Shown: positions 25,991 to 39,400 of the stretch, piece by piece
Layout of the letters: every line of letters begins with the position of its first letter
Numbering within the stretch: position 1 is the first letter of the stretch
NCBI GenBank assembly: GCA_009869945.1
Contig: WIXG01000304.1
Span: forward strand, 1 to 64,000
Origin: Mesaphorura yosii
Taxonomy: Eukaryota; Arthropoda; Collembola; Poduromorpha; Tullbergiidae
DNA: 64,000 nt
Direction of reading: 5' to 3'
Notes under the pieces: generated by a model
The model's database searches: none
Seen by the model: only the letters and a program-made list of their open reading frames with translations
What the model was told of the DNA's origin: nothing
Program-made: the position numbers and the translations under genes

Positions 25991-28990
25991 TTTTCGAAGG
26001 TTGTGCCACAAGAGTGCTTTTTATTACTCACAATGACTCTTAGACTTCGGTGTCAGTTACCGCATGCATTCTGCATTCGCCCTGAAAATATTCGGACATT
26101 TACACAATGACAATAACAATCTAAAGCCATGCATTCATCAGGAATAAATTAAATGCGCCTGAGCCTGGCTTCAATAAAATTCTAGCAAACTTCCCTAAGA
26201 AACTGCTTTGTATTATTAGCCTATGCTTAATTTTTACAGTAAGTTATAGGACTATTTCTCATTTTCTTCTTGTACACCGTTGTTCGTTGTCAGCTTCGTA
26301 ACTGTTGCTTAAGTACATTATTTAATTGCTAGTTGACTAACTTACACTTACTCCACTTACGTTTATACTGTCATTAGTATTAATGTAGGATAATTTGTGC
26401 ACTTTATGCATGCATGCAGAATGTGCGAGGAAATATCAGTGACGACTGACAGGAATGGTAGTACATATTTGCACTTGTAAAGCGACATTAAAAAGCTGGG
26501 TTCTAAAGATAAACTTTGATCTGTTCAATTAGGTAGCTATTTCGCACATTAATTTACACTTTGAAACTTTACTCTCTCGTGGTTGTCGGTTATTACTCGT
26601 TGTCGTGTCGCGCCGCATTTAACTGATCTTCGCCTCTCCCCATCTGTCCGTCCGTTGCTCAATTCTGTAAGGAAAAACAAGAAAACAAGATTTTAGCACT
26701 TGTCGCATCGTATTTCACTGTGATCTCTATGCAAATAAATAGTCAAAAGCATAAATGTAAACGTCGAAACAGTTGTAAGAATGCAATTAATTTGTTGATG
26801 ATCTACTTTATTCGCTGTGGTTGCATGTTTGCAGTGAAAGGCGATTTCATTCAAAAGTCGTCTTCTTGTTCTACGAGAGAACATGACTGAGCACATCAAT
26901 TATTATTTATTTACTCAGGCTCCAATGAAAGGCGAAGGAAAACGTGGACCACAATGGACAATGCGAGAATTCAAATGAAAACCATTCGCCATTCTCATTG
27001 GTTCGCCCGCGCCGACGCCAAGTGTGAAGGATCAATGACATTCTTTCCTCGATTTCTGATGTATGCTTAAATTCCTATCATACTGCCCATTATGAAGCAG
27101 AATTCTCAGCATTGCTGTCGTACTCATGCGTCGAAATTTGTTTACCCCGCGAGTCAACAGTAAATTATGCAACTGAGATTGAATTAATAACAAGAAATTA
27201 GAATTAGGGCAGGCAGGCGATGCGAAGCTGAGAAGCAGTGCTGATAATTTACAAAGGCATGGAATAATTTCTTTATAATTTCTTCAGTTGTAATTAATAT
27301 CCTGCTCGTGACGAATAAATGACAATCGTCAGCAGAAACTGCACTTGGTCATTTATCCCATACGTTTACATTAACCCTCTTTGGAAATGTAATTTCAATT
27401 TGCCTTTCTGCAATTCAGTATGCAATTCTTAAAGCAAAATACCGTAGCTGATGACAATTTGAGTCGTGCTTCAGCCTGAGCAAGAAATTCGAAGACGTAA
27501 AATTGGTAATGCAGTTGCAATGCGTTGGCTTCTGTCCATTGTGCCTGCAATGGCCGAGTTGATGATTTTCATAATGAGTGAAGGCTACACACGCAGACAG
27601 ACGCAGAGCCATTCTGAGACGCTGATTATTCTTTATTAACTCTATTCTACTCCACATTCTGGCAGTTCATTTAAATAGGAACAACAACAATGATCGTGGC
27701 TGTGAGCTGCTTAGCTTTTCAGATTTCAAGAAAAGAAACATGATGCATGATGACGATAACAATGAGGAAAAGGTAAAGATAAAAGAATGCAGCTTCATTT
27801 CATCAAGCATCATTACAGCAGCAACAATGCGATGCGAGTCTTCGTCAGCAGCAGCAGCACCCATGCACACATGAAATTACATTTCGTATTCTTTTCTTTT
27901 CAGCTGCTGCACTGCAACGATCAGAGATCGAATAATGCGAGGCGAGAAGAAAGAAGAAAAGAAAGAAGACGAGATTATGCTTGCACTGGCAATAATGAAC
28001 AGTTAGTTAATAACAACAATCGAACACTGCAACACACAGCAGAGCGAGAGGCATTTAACAATTTCATGACAGTTGCAAAAAGCAACACGAATTGAATGCG
28101 TATGGCGTATGCGTATAAATTCATAGGATTAAAATTGTAAATTGAACTTGAAGTCTAATTACTCCTCTTTTGTGGTAGTCCAAGCTTTTCAGCAGCTCCT
28201 TTTCATTCCAAAACCTAACGTGAACGCATTGCCTGCCTTGCCTGCCTTGCCTGCACAGTCTCAAGTTTCCCAGAATCGGACTTTCTTAAGTGCCGTGCAG
28301 AAATGGCGAAAACGCACGACACAGACGAAATTTGTAGGAGATCTCACACGTGCCCTTGCGTTGCTGTGGCTCGCGGAAGCCGCCCGCAAGACAGAAGCAG
28401 TGGGTAATGAGAATTTTTAATTTGCTCAATTTCTATTCCGATGCGATGCGATTTACGAATTAAAAATAAATTACTGCTCGTTACATACGCGCATGCTTGG
28501 AGTGGATGCACGATGCTAAGATTGATTATGTCTGTCTGTACCATAAAACCCAGGCGGGAAGCAGCGATAGCGATTGACTGCCGTGCTCGCTCTTGGGCGA
28601 GGCGAGGCGAGACGCTCTGACGCGCGCAGGTATGGCATACGAGCCTGTGATTGATGTCGGATAAAGCGAAGGATTATAAAACAAAAAGACGGCGCTGAGA
28701 GGTGTTGATTAATAAGGCCCACGAAACTGCCGCGGCGCAGCGCAGCGCAAGTCTTGTCCGTTGAACTGTATCAAAGCATAGCATCATAGGCAAAGGCCTC
28801 CTTTCCGCATAATTTCTGCTGATTGGTTATGATAATGATAAATATTTAATAATTAATAATACTTCCGGATAATTCACGTACTCCTCGGACAGGTACAGAA
28901 AAGGCGCGTTCGCGGTGCGCATGCACAGAATGTGTGCACTGCCCACTGCTTCGCGAAAGCGCAGACGTGTAATTAAAATGCCAAATGCTA
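25991..28990. other. Intergenic DNA downstream of the Pax gene
   Basis: No gene recognised. There is a 9-mer tandem repeat of GCCTGCCTT with about 2.7 copies at 28231-28254. The stretch just before 28990 contains a GC-rich segment (about 28,555-28,630) with GAGGC repeats but no credible protein. Confidence 0.55.
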
Positions 28991-28996
28991 TTTATT
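28991..28996 (-). promoter_or_regulatory. Candidate poly(A) signal of the eyegone-like gene
   Basis: TTTATT on the plus strand reads AATAAA on the minus strand, about 400 nt downstream of the Pax stop codon. It is the first canonical hexamer I found downstream of that stop. If used, it gives a 3' UTR of roughly 0.4 kb. No transcript evidence is available. Confidence 0.4.
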
Positions 28997-29248
28997 AATC
29001 TATGGCGGATTGGTGAAATGAATCAAGCGGTGTATAAACTGCAATGCAGTGCAAAAAATGCACACAAGGCGCAGAAAACCAACCCGCGCGAGCGTGTGGT
29101 GATGCACGATGATGAATTATTTCTAGCCTCGCATAATTCGTAATGATAATAATAGAGTTTGATGAAAGAGTCTGGTTATTCACATCAAATCAAACCAAGA
29201 TAATGCCCGGTTGATGATGATGGCATATCATTTCCAGTCATCATAGAA

Positions 29249-29268
29249 CCAAGCCAAGCCAAGCCAAG
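29249..29268. repeat. CCAAG pentanucleotide repeat, 4 copies
   Basis: Four exact copies of CCAAG lie within the presumed 3' UTR of the Pax gene. The complementary CTTGG unit recurs three times each at 53806-53820 and 56888-56902. Confidence 0.85.
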
Positions 29269-29391
29269 ATCACAATATGGAATTGAATATAATAATGAAT
29301 TTTTAGATGTGCTTACTTTGTGTTGTAGTGGTGCTCGCACTTGCAATGGCTCGTCATGCAGTTTTGGTGTTTGCACATTTCGAGTCACTCC

Positions 29392-30432
29392 TCAGTCCGA
29401 GTGCTGCTGCTGCTCTTTCACCACGTTGCTCGGACTGGACGACCGATTACTATTTTTGATCGTGGCTGCGTTATTTGAGCTTTTGTGGTGATGCTGATTT
29501 TGGTGTTGGCTGTGGCCGTGGCTGTGATGTGACGGACGGTGATGATGATAGTGACGGCTGTTGTTGCCATTGTTGCCATTGTTGTTGTTGTGATGATGAC
29601 GTTGATGATTAGTGGAGGAAGAAGGTGCGCACTTTTCCCCAGGCTCACTATCACTGTCACTCATATCGACAAGCTCGGATGATGAGGAATGGTTGGAATG
29701 TGCCGGCGAACGCGAAGGAGAGCGACTACTATGCGGCTGATGATCCTCGTCCTCACCACCACCACGGCTCCCGACCGGAGAAAGCGGACGAAGTGGCGGC
29801 GGCGAACGGCTGCTGCTCCTACTCTTGTTATTGTTATTGTTGTGCATGTGCTTCGACTTGCTCAGGTTTAACTGCAAAGGACTGAAACCGCCGCCGCCGA
29901 GGCTGGCGGCGCTGTTCATGTGCTGGATGTTCTGAAGCTGTGAATGAAGTTGTTGCAGATGGTGACGAATCGGGTTGAAAGCACTGTTCTCGCCGCCCAT
30001 GAGGAGGGGATGCTGGGGCGGGGGCTGGTGGTGGTGGTGGTGGAGGTGCTGCGAGACGAGTGACATGGACTCAGGCTTTAGGCTGTGGAGCAGGTGATGG
30101 TGCTGCTGCTCTGCCGAGGGTCTTGAGTTGTGTAGGAGGTGATGGTACTGCGAGGAGTGCTGCAGGAGTTGCGCCGCGGCCACCGCCGCCGCCAAAGAAG
30201 AGGAGGTGGTGGGCGGTTGATGCTGCAGCGGCTGCTGCGGCGGCGTGATGCCGCGCTGCAAGGGGGAAGAGGCCGGGCGGGGCGGGCGTTGCGGCGGCGG
30301 TGGGGAGGGCGAAAGCGGAGGGGACGAGCCTCCATGGTGTCCAACACTGTTTGGTGAGGTTGAGACATGGAGCGAGAAAGGTTTCATGCGTTGGTGACGC
30401 CTCCATTTTGCTCGTCTGTTACTGAACCAAAC
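29392..30432 (-). CDS. eyg: eyg coding exon 6 (homeodomain helix 3 and C-terminal tail)
   Basis: Encodes residues 367-712 and the TGA stop. It begins [16 protein letters not shown]: homeodomain positions 47-60 with Ser50, Asn51 and Arg53, plus a basic patch likely serving as nuclear localisation signal. The tail is low complexity. It has a Pro-rich block (about 403-440), His-rich runs (463-510), a structured-looking Leu/Gln segment (518-557), Arg-Ser dipeptides (569-608), an acidic Ser/Asp stretch (618-632) and His/Asn-rich repeats (640-690). Drosophila Eyg is reported to act mainly as a repressor; no known repression motif can be picked out here. Confidence 0.95.
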   Translation of the reverse strand, partial: VWFSNRRAKWRRHQRMKPFSLHVSTSPNSVGHHGGSSPPLSPSPPPPQRPPRPASSPLQRGITPPQQPLQHQPPTTSSSLAAAVAAAQLLQHSSQYHHLLHNSRPSAEQQHHHLLHSLKPESMSLVSQHLHHHHHQPPPQHPLLMGGENSAFNPIRHHLQQLHSQLQNIQHMNSAASLGGGGFSPLQLNLSKSKHMHNNNNNKSRSSSRSPPPLRPLSPVGSRGGGEDEDHQPHSSRSPSRSPAHSNHSSSSELVDMSDSDSEPGEKCAPSSSTNHQRHHHNNNNGNNGNNSRHYHHHRPSHHSHGHSQHQNQHHHKSSNNAATIKNSNRSSSPSNVVKEQQQHSD

Positions 30433-33400
30433 CTGAATTAGACAAACAAAACTCACTTTCTACGACAATTATTGGGCCAAAGTACTCCGGGGGCTCATGC
30501 TCATTGTCAGATGATGATGTCAGATTTGAATAAACTCGCCGAGACGAAATAACCAAGACAGAATCCTCACGTGGCATGAATTCCTAAGCATTAAGAATGC
30601 GCCTATCCAAATGCCTGCGTCTGTTTATCAATTCACAGCACCATTTTAATTAACTTATTTGCTTATTTGGTCGGCATTGCCTTATGTTTATGCATGGCTG
30701 CTGGTGCCGACAAGGACGGGAAGGAGAAGCTTTAAAGCTTGTACTTAGTTGCCTTGCTGTAAGCTGCTGCCGTGAAGCGTCTCTCTGCCAATTTTCTGTG
30801 GGAATCAAACTCAAGTTTCTCATGCCTGCATAAATAAGCCGATGCTAAAATGCTCGTGTGACATTTTTGCAATTGCTTATTTGTAATTTCTGGAATAAGT
30901 ACGACTTGTACTATTTTTACAATAAATTATGAAGTGGGATCGATTTGTCAAAAGAAAACACTAAAAGCTGTATTATTGACCAACCGTAATAATAAATAAC
31001 GACCTTTTTATTAATTTATTTACCACAAAGTGGAATTGTGCGGTAAGAAATACACGAGAGCGAGACTCATAAAAACGCTGGCGCTAAGAAGAATAAAAGA
31101 GGTTCACAAATGATACTTTTCTCACCGCTTGACTTTCCACACCTGAAAGGGTTATTTTGTTGCGTGCGCACAAAAGGAAAGAAGCAAGAACCCAACACCA
31201 ACAAAAACTCACGGCACCGGCATCATCGCAGCGCGTATTTGCTATGCGCGGATTTATGACAATCCGGATGAAGTGTACTCACTCTGTGCATTTTTAGCAA
31301 TTTGACAAAATATTCCTAATGAGATGTGTCAACAATTTAATGTGAATGTGTGGCCAACTGAAGATTTAAAAGAATTCGTTAAAGGAATGCTTTCCGAGAG
31401 GAGCATTTGTCTGGTCCGGTCCTCGCTCAGATTGTTCTTGAAGCCCGCTGACAAATGACGAGCCGTATTGTATGCAATCCATACTTTCCTTTGGCATCTG
31501 CCATCAGTCATATTTGCCTGTGTTATTTTGATTACTGCACAAGATTCAACGGACTCGTTTCGTTTGTGGTTCCATTAGCAACAAGGCACAGCACAGAGTG
31601 TGATAGTGAGAGGAGAATATCTCGCGCGTGTTATTTATTTCAGATATGCCAGGCTTGTGTGAATAATGAGTCTCAAACAGAGAGATGAATTTGGCTGAGT
31701 ATGTCTAATGTTTACAAATGACTCACAGCGCAACGCGGAAAGACATCCCATCACCAAATTCAGACGTAGCGAGAAGAGCATCTCAACTTGGGACTCAAAT
31801 CTCTGCAGAAGGAGATAATCTGGCCCTCGCACTCCGTGGAAGTCCTTGACTGGAATTACTGCTGGTAAGGGAACCGCGTCGCACCGCAACGGTCACGACG
31901 TCATAATCCGGTAGTTAATAAATGCCCACGATTATGCTCAAGCCGAGAAAACAAATCTTTCCGCGCCGTGGAGAAAGACGAATTGAATGAAATTAAAAGG
32001 TATGGAGTTGATATGAAGCAAGAATCGGCATAATAAATACATTTCGAGTTCAAAAAGTTCAAACATCTTTATCAAAATGTTGTCTCGCTGTTGGGAGCAA
32101 AGAGCTTGGGCTCTGGAAGATTTTTCTCAATGATCGTGTGGTAAGATTCGGCACTTTTCTCGAATGACTCTGACCAAGATACAGCGTGATACGGAGTTGC
32201 AGTTGCATTGCTCAGAGTTGAAGGCACCAATTGGAGGCTATTAATACGAGTCAGATCATTCGCTCAACCAGAACCCGATTTAATCGGACCTCATCTGTTT
32301 ACATCAACTTTAATCTGACGGAGCATGAGGGCCTTCATGAAGAAGGAAGGTTATCAGAAGGACAAAGTGTACCTGCACTCGAGCCTCGGACAAATTTGTC
32401 TTGGACGCTAATCTTTCACGAGTTGTCACACAGGGATAATGCGATTTCTGAAATTCCTTCTCCAGCTCCTGCAACTGCTCCGGCGTGAACGTGGTTCGAT
32501 TCCGACGAAACTTAGGAACTTCTCCGTCGCTGTCTGTCCCGCTTATTGCTCCACTCAACGACGCGTCTTCAGAATTCCGATCCAATTCCACTGTAGACAG
32601 AAAAAATTTTATTCAGCCACTGCTCGAAATAATGTTTATCCCTTTACTTACAGTTGTGGTTAGTTCGCAAGGTTGGGCTTTCGGATGACGGTCTCGTTGA
32701 CGAAGTCGAATGGCTGCCCGGGTGCGAGAGATCTGACGAAGACGGCGGCTGCTGCGCGGAAACAGATGAGGCTAGCGAAGCCAAGGCAGCGTGCGAGGTC
32801 GGAGTGTTTGGGACACTCGACGAAGAAGAATTCAGGGGGTTCGGCCAGAGATGGGCAGCTGCAGCGGCAGGCCAGGGCATCGCGTACGGGTGGTAGAGTC
32901 CAGCGTAGCCGGCAGCTCTCGCAAACTCCGCCGCCGCGCGTTCCGCCGCACGATTTCTCAAAATCCGGTTGATGCTGCTCACGCTCGGCGCTGTGCTGTT
33001 GGTGCAAACACCTGCAACCAAAGCGTAAGCATAAAGTTAGCGAATCATGGCACATAAACCGAATTTTCACCGTGACCATGACACTGACAAGCATGTTAAT
33101 GCTGTGACTGAACTTATCAGATTTTGTCATTTCGTCCAAACTTAAATATTTAAGTTAATAATGGCATGCTGAAGTACTCTGCACATTAATGCCAATATGT
33201 ACTTTAACTTCTGTGCAATTTCACTTGTGTGACAAATTTCACACCTTCAAAATTCTTCCTTTACGTTGAGAATGTGACAGTAGAGTTCAATTTATTTTGT
33301 GACTGTGAGGAACCGACCGACATATGCATTGTGTTGCCTTGCCTGTGCAATGATGCGTGAGAATTTTTATTGTTCTGAGTCAAACAATAAACACGGCTTG

Positions 33401-36400
33401 TAGAAGTAAATTGCAGAAGTCGCGTGAAGTCTCAACGTGTTAGTCTGGCACTCATTGCTGTTCAAACACTTTAAGACGAAGCGCCCAACCTGTGCTCCTG
33501 CGCTGCGCGCTGCTTTTCTTCATAAAACCGAAATTAAATGTTGAGTAAATTAATATAATAGGAGAAGGGAATAAAGCGAGACCCCCCGCCACAAAACCAC
33601 AATTACATTTTTCACTCGAAGAGATTTCCTATCCAATTATTCTCCATGCAGCTCAGCGTTGCTGCTTTGTTATTGCTAACGATACGTCATCTTCCTGTGA
33701 TCGTGCACTCGTACAATTGAGACGGCCAAAGTTAATTTGCGCTCTGGGACTCCTCACTACGCTCAGTATTTTGCGCTCAGTGGCCGTGTTCAAGGGACTC
33801 TGGCTCTGGTCATGGCCAAGCTATTATCCAATTAGGAAAACAGGCATAAAAATGGATAGCCAATTAATTTTCAGATGCAGTAATCCACAAACGCTTAGCT
33901 TGTCTTGTTAAACGTAATTCCGACTTTGGAAGCGGGAATTGAAATTCCAACAATCAGAGCTTTTATGTTCAGTAAAAATCATAAAAACGGAGTCGGCATA
34001 AAATTTGTCAATTGAAATTATCAGATTTCTGCATGTTTCGGCAGCCCAGTGCAGAAAAGTCGTATTTTATGAATGTATAGATAAACAAACCTTCGAAGTT
34101 TGATCGCACTGCACTCGACAGGAAGCAAAAATCGCCTTCCTTCGCTCCAAATTCTAAAAAAGGTGCACGCATGTAAATTGAGTAATTTGAATAATAATTA
34201 CTCCTTTCGGATTTGGCTCGTGTTGTAATATTTATGAAGCCTGTGACTGTTCAACGCGACTATGACTGCGACCAAGACTGCGATTGGAGGTGTGCATTTG
34301 TAAGTAATGCATCGAATACTCCTACCACTGCCAACTGCCAAGTGCCGAGTCAAGCGTCTTCATTACGGCCGACCACGGCCTGATTGAGAAACAAAACGAT
34401 GTATGCGGCTGATATTATTTGAACATTTTATTAGCGTCCGTAGTCCGTTTGTATATATTTGTCGAGCTGTACAATGTTTGCGAGATGTTTTGTGTTTGAT
34501 GCGGTCACACGAGATTTCGTACGTCGCAATAAATAACGTCGTCAATTTAGAACCAAAAGGAAGACGCGCCGATGCCAATGCCGAAGAAGATTGAAGATTG
34601 GCAGTTGAGGATGGGAAGAGGGAGACTTGATGAGATTAATTCAAAGGTGGGGAAAACCATGTTCCTGTGCAGACCAATCGATCAGCCAGTCAGAATCATC
34701 GGACGGTAATAATTACGATTGAGAGCGCAACTGAGAATGTACGAAGAATGGGAAGCAACGGGAGAATGATAAATTCTCAGCGGCAGCGGCGAAACAGTAA
34801 CAATAACGTGAGCAAGGTAATCCAAAGCAACGACTCAGCGATTATCACTGGACGAAGTGTTAATGAGAATTACGCAAGTGGGCTTAGGCTTTGTAGGTGA
34901 TCATTACTGACTTGATCGAACAAACCGACGCCCTCATTTCACATTTCGCTGCTGCTCGCTGACTGACAAGCGTCATATCAAAACAAATCATATTTCAACG
35001 AGAGTGAGTGAGTGCAGGCTGAAGTGGAAAAGTAGAAGAAGAGTGTTTGAGGAAAATTGAACTGTTTGTTTGCTCTGCCTTTCTTCTGCGTCCCTTCAGC
35101 TTTAAGCTTGTGAACGTGATCGTGATTCTCAGGTTGTCGGATTTTGGGTCTTAGGCTCTGGCAGTTTTCTCCGTTTTTTCTTTTGTGTCGTGCTTTGTGT
35201 TACGCAAGTTACGCAGCGTGTATGCTTTATGAGCAGGTTGCCACAACTTTTTAGATTAATTTCATTATAAAAAGAAAATGAGGTTTTCTTTGTGGCAAAA
35301 AGGAAAGGACCTCATTAATTTTGATTAATGACTTGAGACACCTGTCTTGAGTCCCTGCTTGCCTACCTGCCTGCTTGGGTGGAAGAGAGAAATGAACCCT
35401 AAAAATAAAACAAGAAGTGTTTGGCTGCTGTTTGCATTGTGCTTGTGAGGGTTGAAGCTAGTAATTTGGTGCAGCGTCAGTTCAATAGTTAGTTACGGCC
35501 ACAATTCACAATGTACACATGTACTCATGTTCACCAGCGGTAATGGATCGGAATCAACATCAAGTGTTGTTGGTAATAATAAAGCTATTTTAATAACTTG
35601 AACAGAATGACTTACAAATGTATTTCGTAATAAAAGAAAACTGAATTCATTGTTGCATGCTCAATTTAAATGACTTTGTAGCTCACATGAGCGCTCACCA
35701 CAATTCATGCACTGCAATTTACACGATTCATGCTCAATCTAAACACATTGCATTGCATCACGTCTTGTAAGAAAAAGGCCACCATGAACATAAACTACAC
35801 TCAGAATTCAGAAGTCAAAAGTGTTAACCTCGCGAATAAAAACTGCCCCACAATTATCGCTATCGACATTCCAGCATTGGGTCATCGTTCAGTTGAGAAA
35901 TGGGTCATCGTGTTTTGGAGCTTTGAGTTTTGCGTGTTTACTGCCCATGGAAGTCTGTCTAATGTCCCTCCTATGCGATTGGCGATTTATTGCCGAATAT
36001 CGTGCAGTGCAGTCCATCCAGCTCGTCTTGTCTTTGACAGTCATTCTCATTTCCTTATAAATAATGTGTCAGCCATTAGTTCTGGCTTAAGGCGCTGAAT
36101 GCTGAATGTATAATTCCTGCTGCTTACATTGTTCGCCCAGCGCATTATAAATCAGGCGATAAGCTTCGAGCGCCGTTGCTGTTCTGCTGCAAAAGTCTTG
36201 AGCAGGCAGTCAGGTTTATGTGATATTGGTTCGTCTTGGTGACAATTTTTATTATTCTTTTGTCAGTCAGTTCCAGTCGTCACAGTCACCCCCATTTATT
36301 ACCCACCACCCAACAAAGCTTTGCACTTTTGTATAACATTCGTACTGGCTTGGTACTTAAGCGACCGCTTTATGCAAGCCTGTGCATAAGTTATTTACAA

Positions 36401-39400
36401 ACTCTCGTCATTGAATCGCTAAGAACATTAGTCAAACAATGAACAAGGTAAATGTATAATGTGCGTGCTTATAAATCTCCTTAAATTCCTCGCTGTGCCA
36501 TGCCATGGCATTTGCATTGCATGTGCGCTCTGCTCGTCGCCTTGGTCAACTCGGCTCGATCTCCCGGGCAAGCTGAGCCGCGTGGCGTGGCGACACTTGT
36601 TAATAATAATACATTATTAGCGTTCGGAAAATTTCACGAAAAGGAAGAATTCATATTCACGCGCTCGCTGGAATTCGAAAGTGATATGCTCATGCAGCGG
36701 CCGAGTCTGAGCACCTCGGAACATGCACCGGCCTTCGGCATGCTAGTTTATGTATTATGCACAGCCTCGGCTAATGTGCACGAAGAAACGAATCTCTCAT
36801 GAGTAATTAACGACGCCAAAGTGTTTCGGAGCGGCAACGGCAGCCACAACGTTAAATGGTTATGTTAAGTCCGTGCATATTCGAATCCGGAATTGAAAAG
36901 TTCACCAAACACGAGGAAAGCAGCTGAAAAGCAGCGATGCGCTGTGAATTATTTGCACTGTTTTCCAGTCGCTTTGCCTTGCCTAAACGGGAGCGTAATT
37001 AAATATACACGACCCGACCAAAAATTCCCCATTGTTTTAATTTAATAATACGCGTGCCTTTTCGTCTGCCATTCATGTTCCACAGCCATGCATAAATGAT
37101 AGGTCACCTAAACGGAAGGAAGGCTTATGTTCACGCCACATGAGTAAATACGCCATAAATCTTGATAAGGTTAAACCGAAAGTCATTGAATAAGAAGAAG
37201 GAAATATTTGCGGAGCCAATAAAACAGTAAACTATCTACCAGGAGTAAATCTTGGATAAAATGCTTCGAGTTACGGCCACGGGTTCAGGAACAAGCAGGT
37301 AGGAAAGGGACGATTTCATGCATTAATTACCACCTCACACATTAATAATAAATTACAAGAAAGAGCACACGTCGTTTATTGAAGGATTCTCAAGAAAAGA
37401 CGCCTCGTCGTGCTCTGGCCTGCCGTGCCGAGCAGTGGCTATCGGGCTCCCATTGTGTGTACATGTGTAATAATGTAATTATATTTCCTTACTCATAATA
37501 AATAATATGTTATAAAGTAATTCTCCCCTTCCATAAAGATCGAATGTCAGATTAATTCCATGTTGTGGCTGTGCATGTGTTTTTGGCATGTTGACTGCCT
37601 CTGAGTTTAAAAGACTCCTTTTTCTCTGAAACCAAGCGCACATTGGCAACACGCTTTTTTATTTTCCGTCATGCATAATGTAGTAATAATGTGCAAAATT
37701 ATTGGGCTGCGTGCTTCATTAAATCGTGTATTTGTGGAAATATTTCCTTCGGCCAATATTGACTTTAAAAGTAGTCAACTCAGGCAGCACAGCAGAAGCT
37801 CCAAGTTATAAACTACAAAAGTTAAACGTTTAAAAATGCTCGTCGCTTCTTTTTTACACGACGCGTTTCTGTTTCTACTTTGTGCGCACTTTATTTTATT
37901 GCCCTCATCTCGCAATGTGTGTCATATTCATATTTTATGTTCAAACGTGGACTCTGGAATTTCGTGCCCGCATTAACATTAACGTGCGTGCTTCAGTCAA
38001 ACAGTATTTGACAGTGTTTTAATGTGGGTAACGTGCTTGCTTACAGTTTGTCTTGAAGCGTCCAAACCGCGCAACTACTCGACTTGCTTGTCAAAGGCTG
38101 ACGAATAGTTTATGTCGTGCGAAGAGCGAGCGCGCGACAAGACGAGCAGACGAGCGATGAATGAAAGAAAAGAAAAGCCAGTTAAGGAGCCAGCAGCAGA
38201 GAGTAAGAGTAAATTATGGCTATCTATGCGGGTATGCATGCATGTAAATTTCTGGTAAGTCAAGAAGTGGAAGTGGAATCTCGCGCAAAGAGGGAAATAA
38301 AGACATAACTTACATAGTTTTACATTTTATTATAAAGTCGTCTCGTCGTTTGTTCTGTCAACACTTGTGCGAACGCAGGCGCAACCAGACGACAATTACA
38401 TCAGGGAGTCGAGCAGGGTCAGGCTTTTATATGCGATTAAACATGTTCAAATAGTTTATCAATGAAATAAACCAGTGGTCGTCGTTGCGCCGCGCGCTGG
38501 TGCTGCATTGTTGTGCGGTGTACTCGCAGCAATGCAGGTGTATTTATGTATTTATGTTGGCTTAATGGAAGTTGAATGAATTGGGCACAGAAACACTTGG
38601 AATTCTGTCCTCCGTGCCAGTAAAAGGCTCATTCATGTTTCTCATTCATCTACGCATGCTGGATGCTTACGCTTTCGTCTGCGCCAGGAAAGGAATTTAT
38701 GAGATTACACTTTTAACTGCAGTGCACACGAATGACAGGTGACAAGTTTCTGAATGAATTGAGCAGTGAACGAAATAAATGGCTCTAGGGCGAGTCAAAT
38801 CAATCAGGCAAAGGCGACGGCGCTCGCGCTCGCTATTTATTAACGTTAAGCATGTATGAAGGAATTTTTGCATGAGTGTAGTGGCAATTTTATACTCTGA
38901 TTGACCTTACGCGGGATGCGAATTGCAAATTGCGAATCCAAGCAAATGGCAAATCAATTATCAATTCGCAAGGACAGCCAATGCCAAAATTGCAACGCAT
39001 GATGCGATGAGGGGTTCGTTCATGTGTCAAGTGTCAATATTTGATTGGCGATGACGAAGACGAGCAAGCAAACGAGCCGAGCCGACGAGTTGTCACTCTG
39101 GCCTGGCCTGGCATTGCCAACTGATTACGCACGTCAAGGACGCTTTGGTTTTTAAGTACAACCTTAAAGAGAGTCGTCGTGTCGCAGTCGCTGAGTCGGT
39201 GCCAACACGAGGCGCAAGGCGAAGATGAGACATGCGGCTTTGGTTAATGATCCGAGTGCAGTGCTTCAAAAGCTGATCTGAGCCGCACTCCGGCTGTCTC
39301 AAACAAATTTCGACACTGGCCACGTCGTGTTCGTGTTCACAGCCTTTTTTTTGTTTCTTACAGCCAGATTGAGCTCGATTTCCTCAAAGTATCATTTTCA

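Noticed and set aside
29625..30357. Several open frames on both strands overlapping eyg exon 6
   Set aside because: They are shadows of the GC-rich, triplet-repeat coding sequence read in other frames.
32485..32510. GGTTCGATTCC resembling a tRNA B box
   Set aside because: It lies in the homeodomain coding exon and no tRNA cloverleaf surrounds it.
32654..33139. Open frames antisense to, or out of frame with, eyg exon 4
   Set aside because: The RED-domain frame (33011-32652) explains the sequence; the others are shadows.
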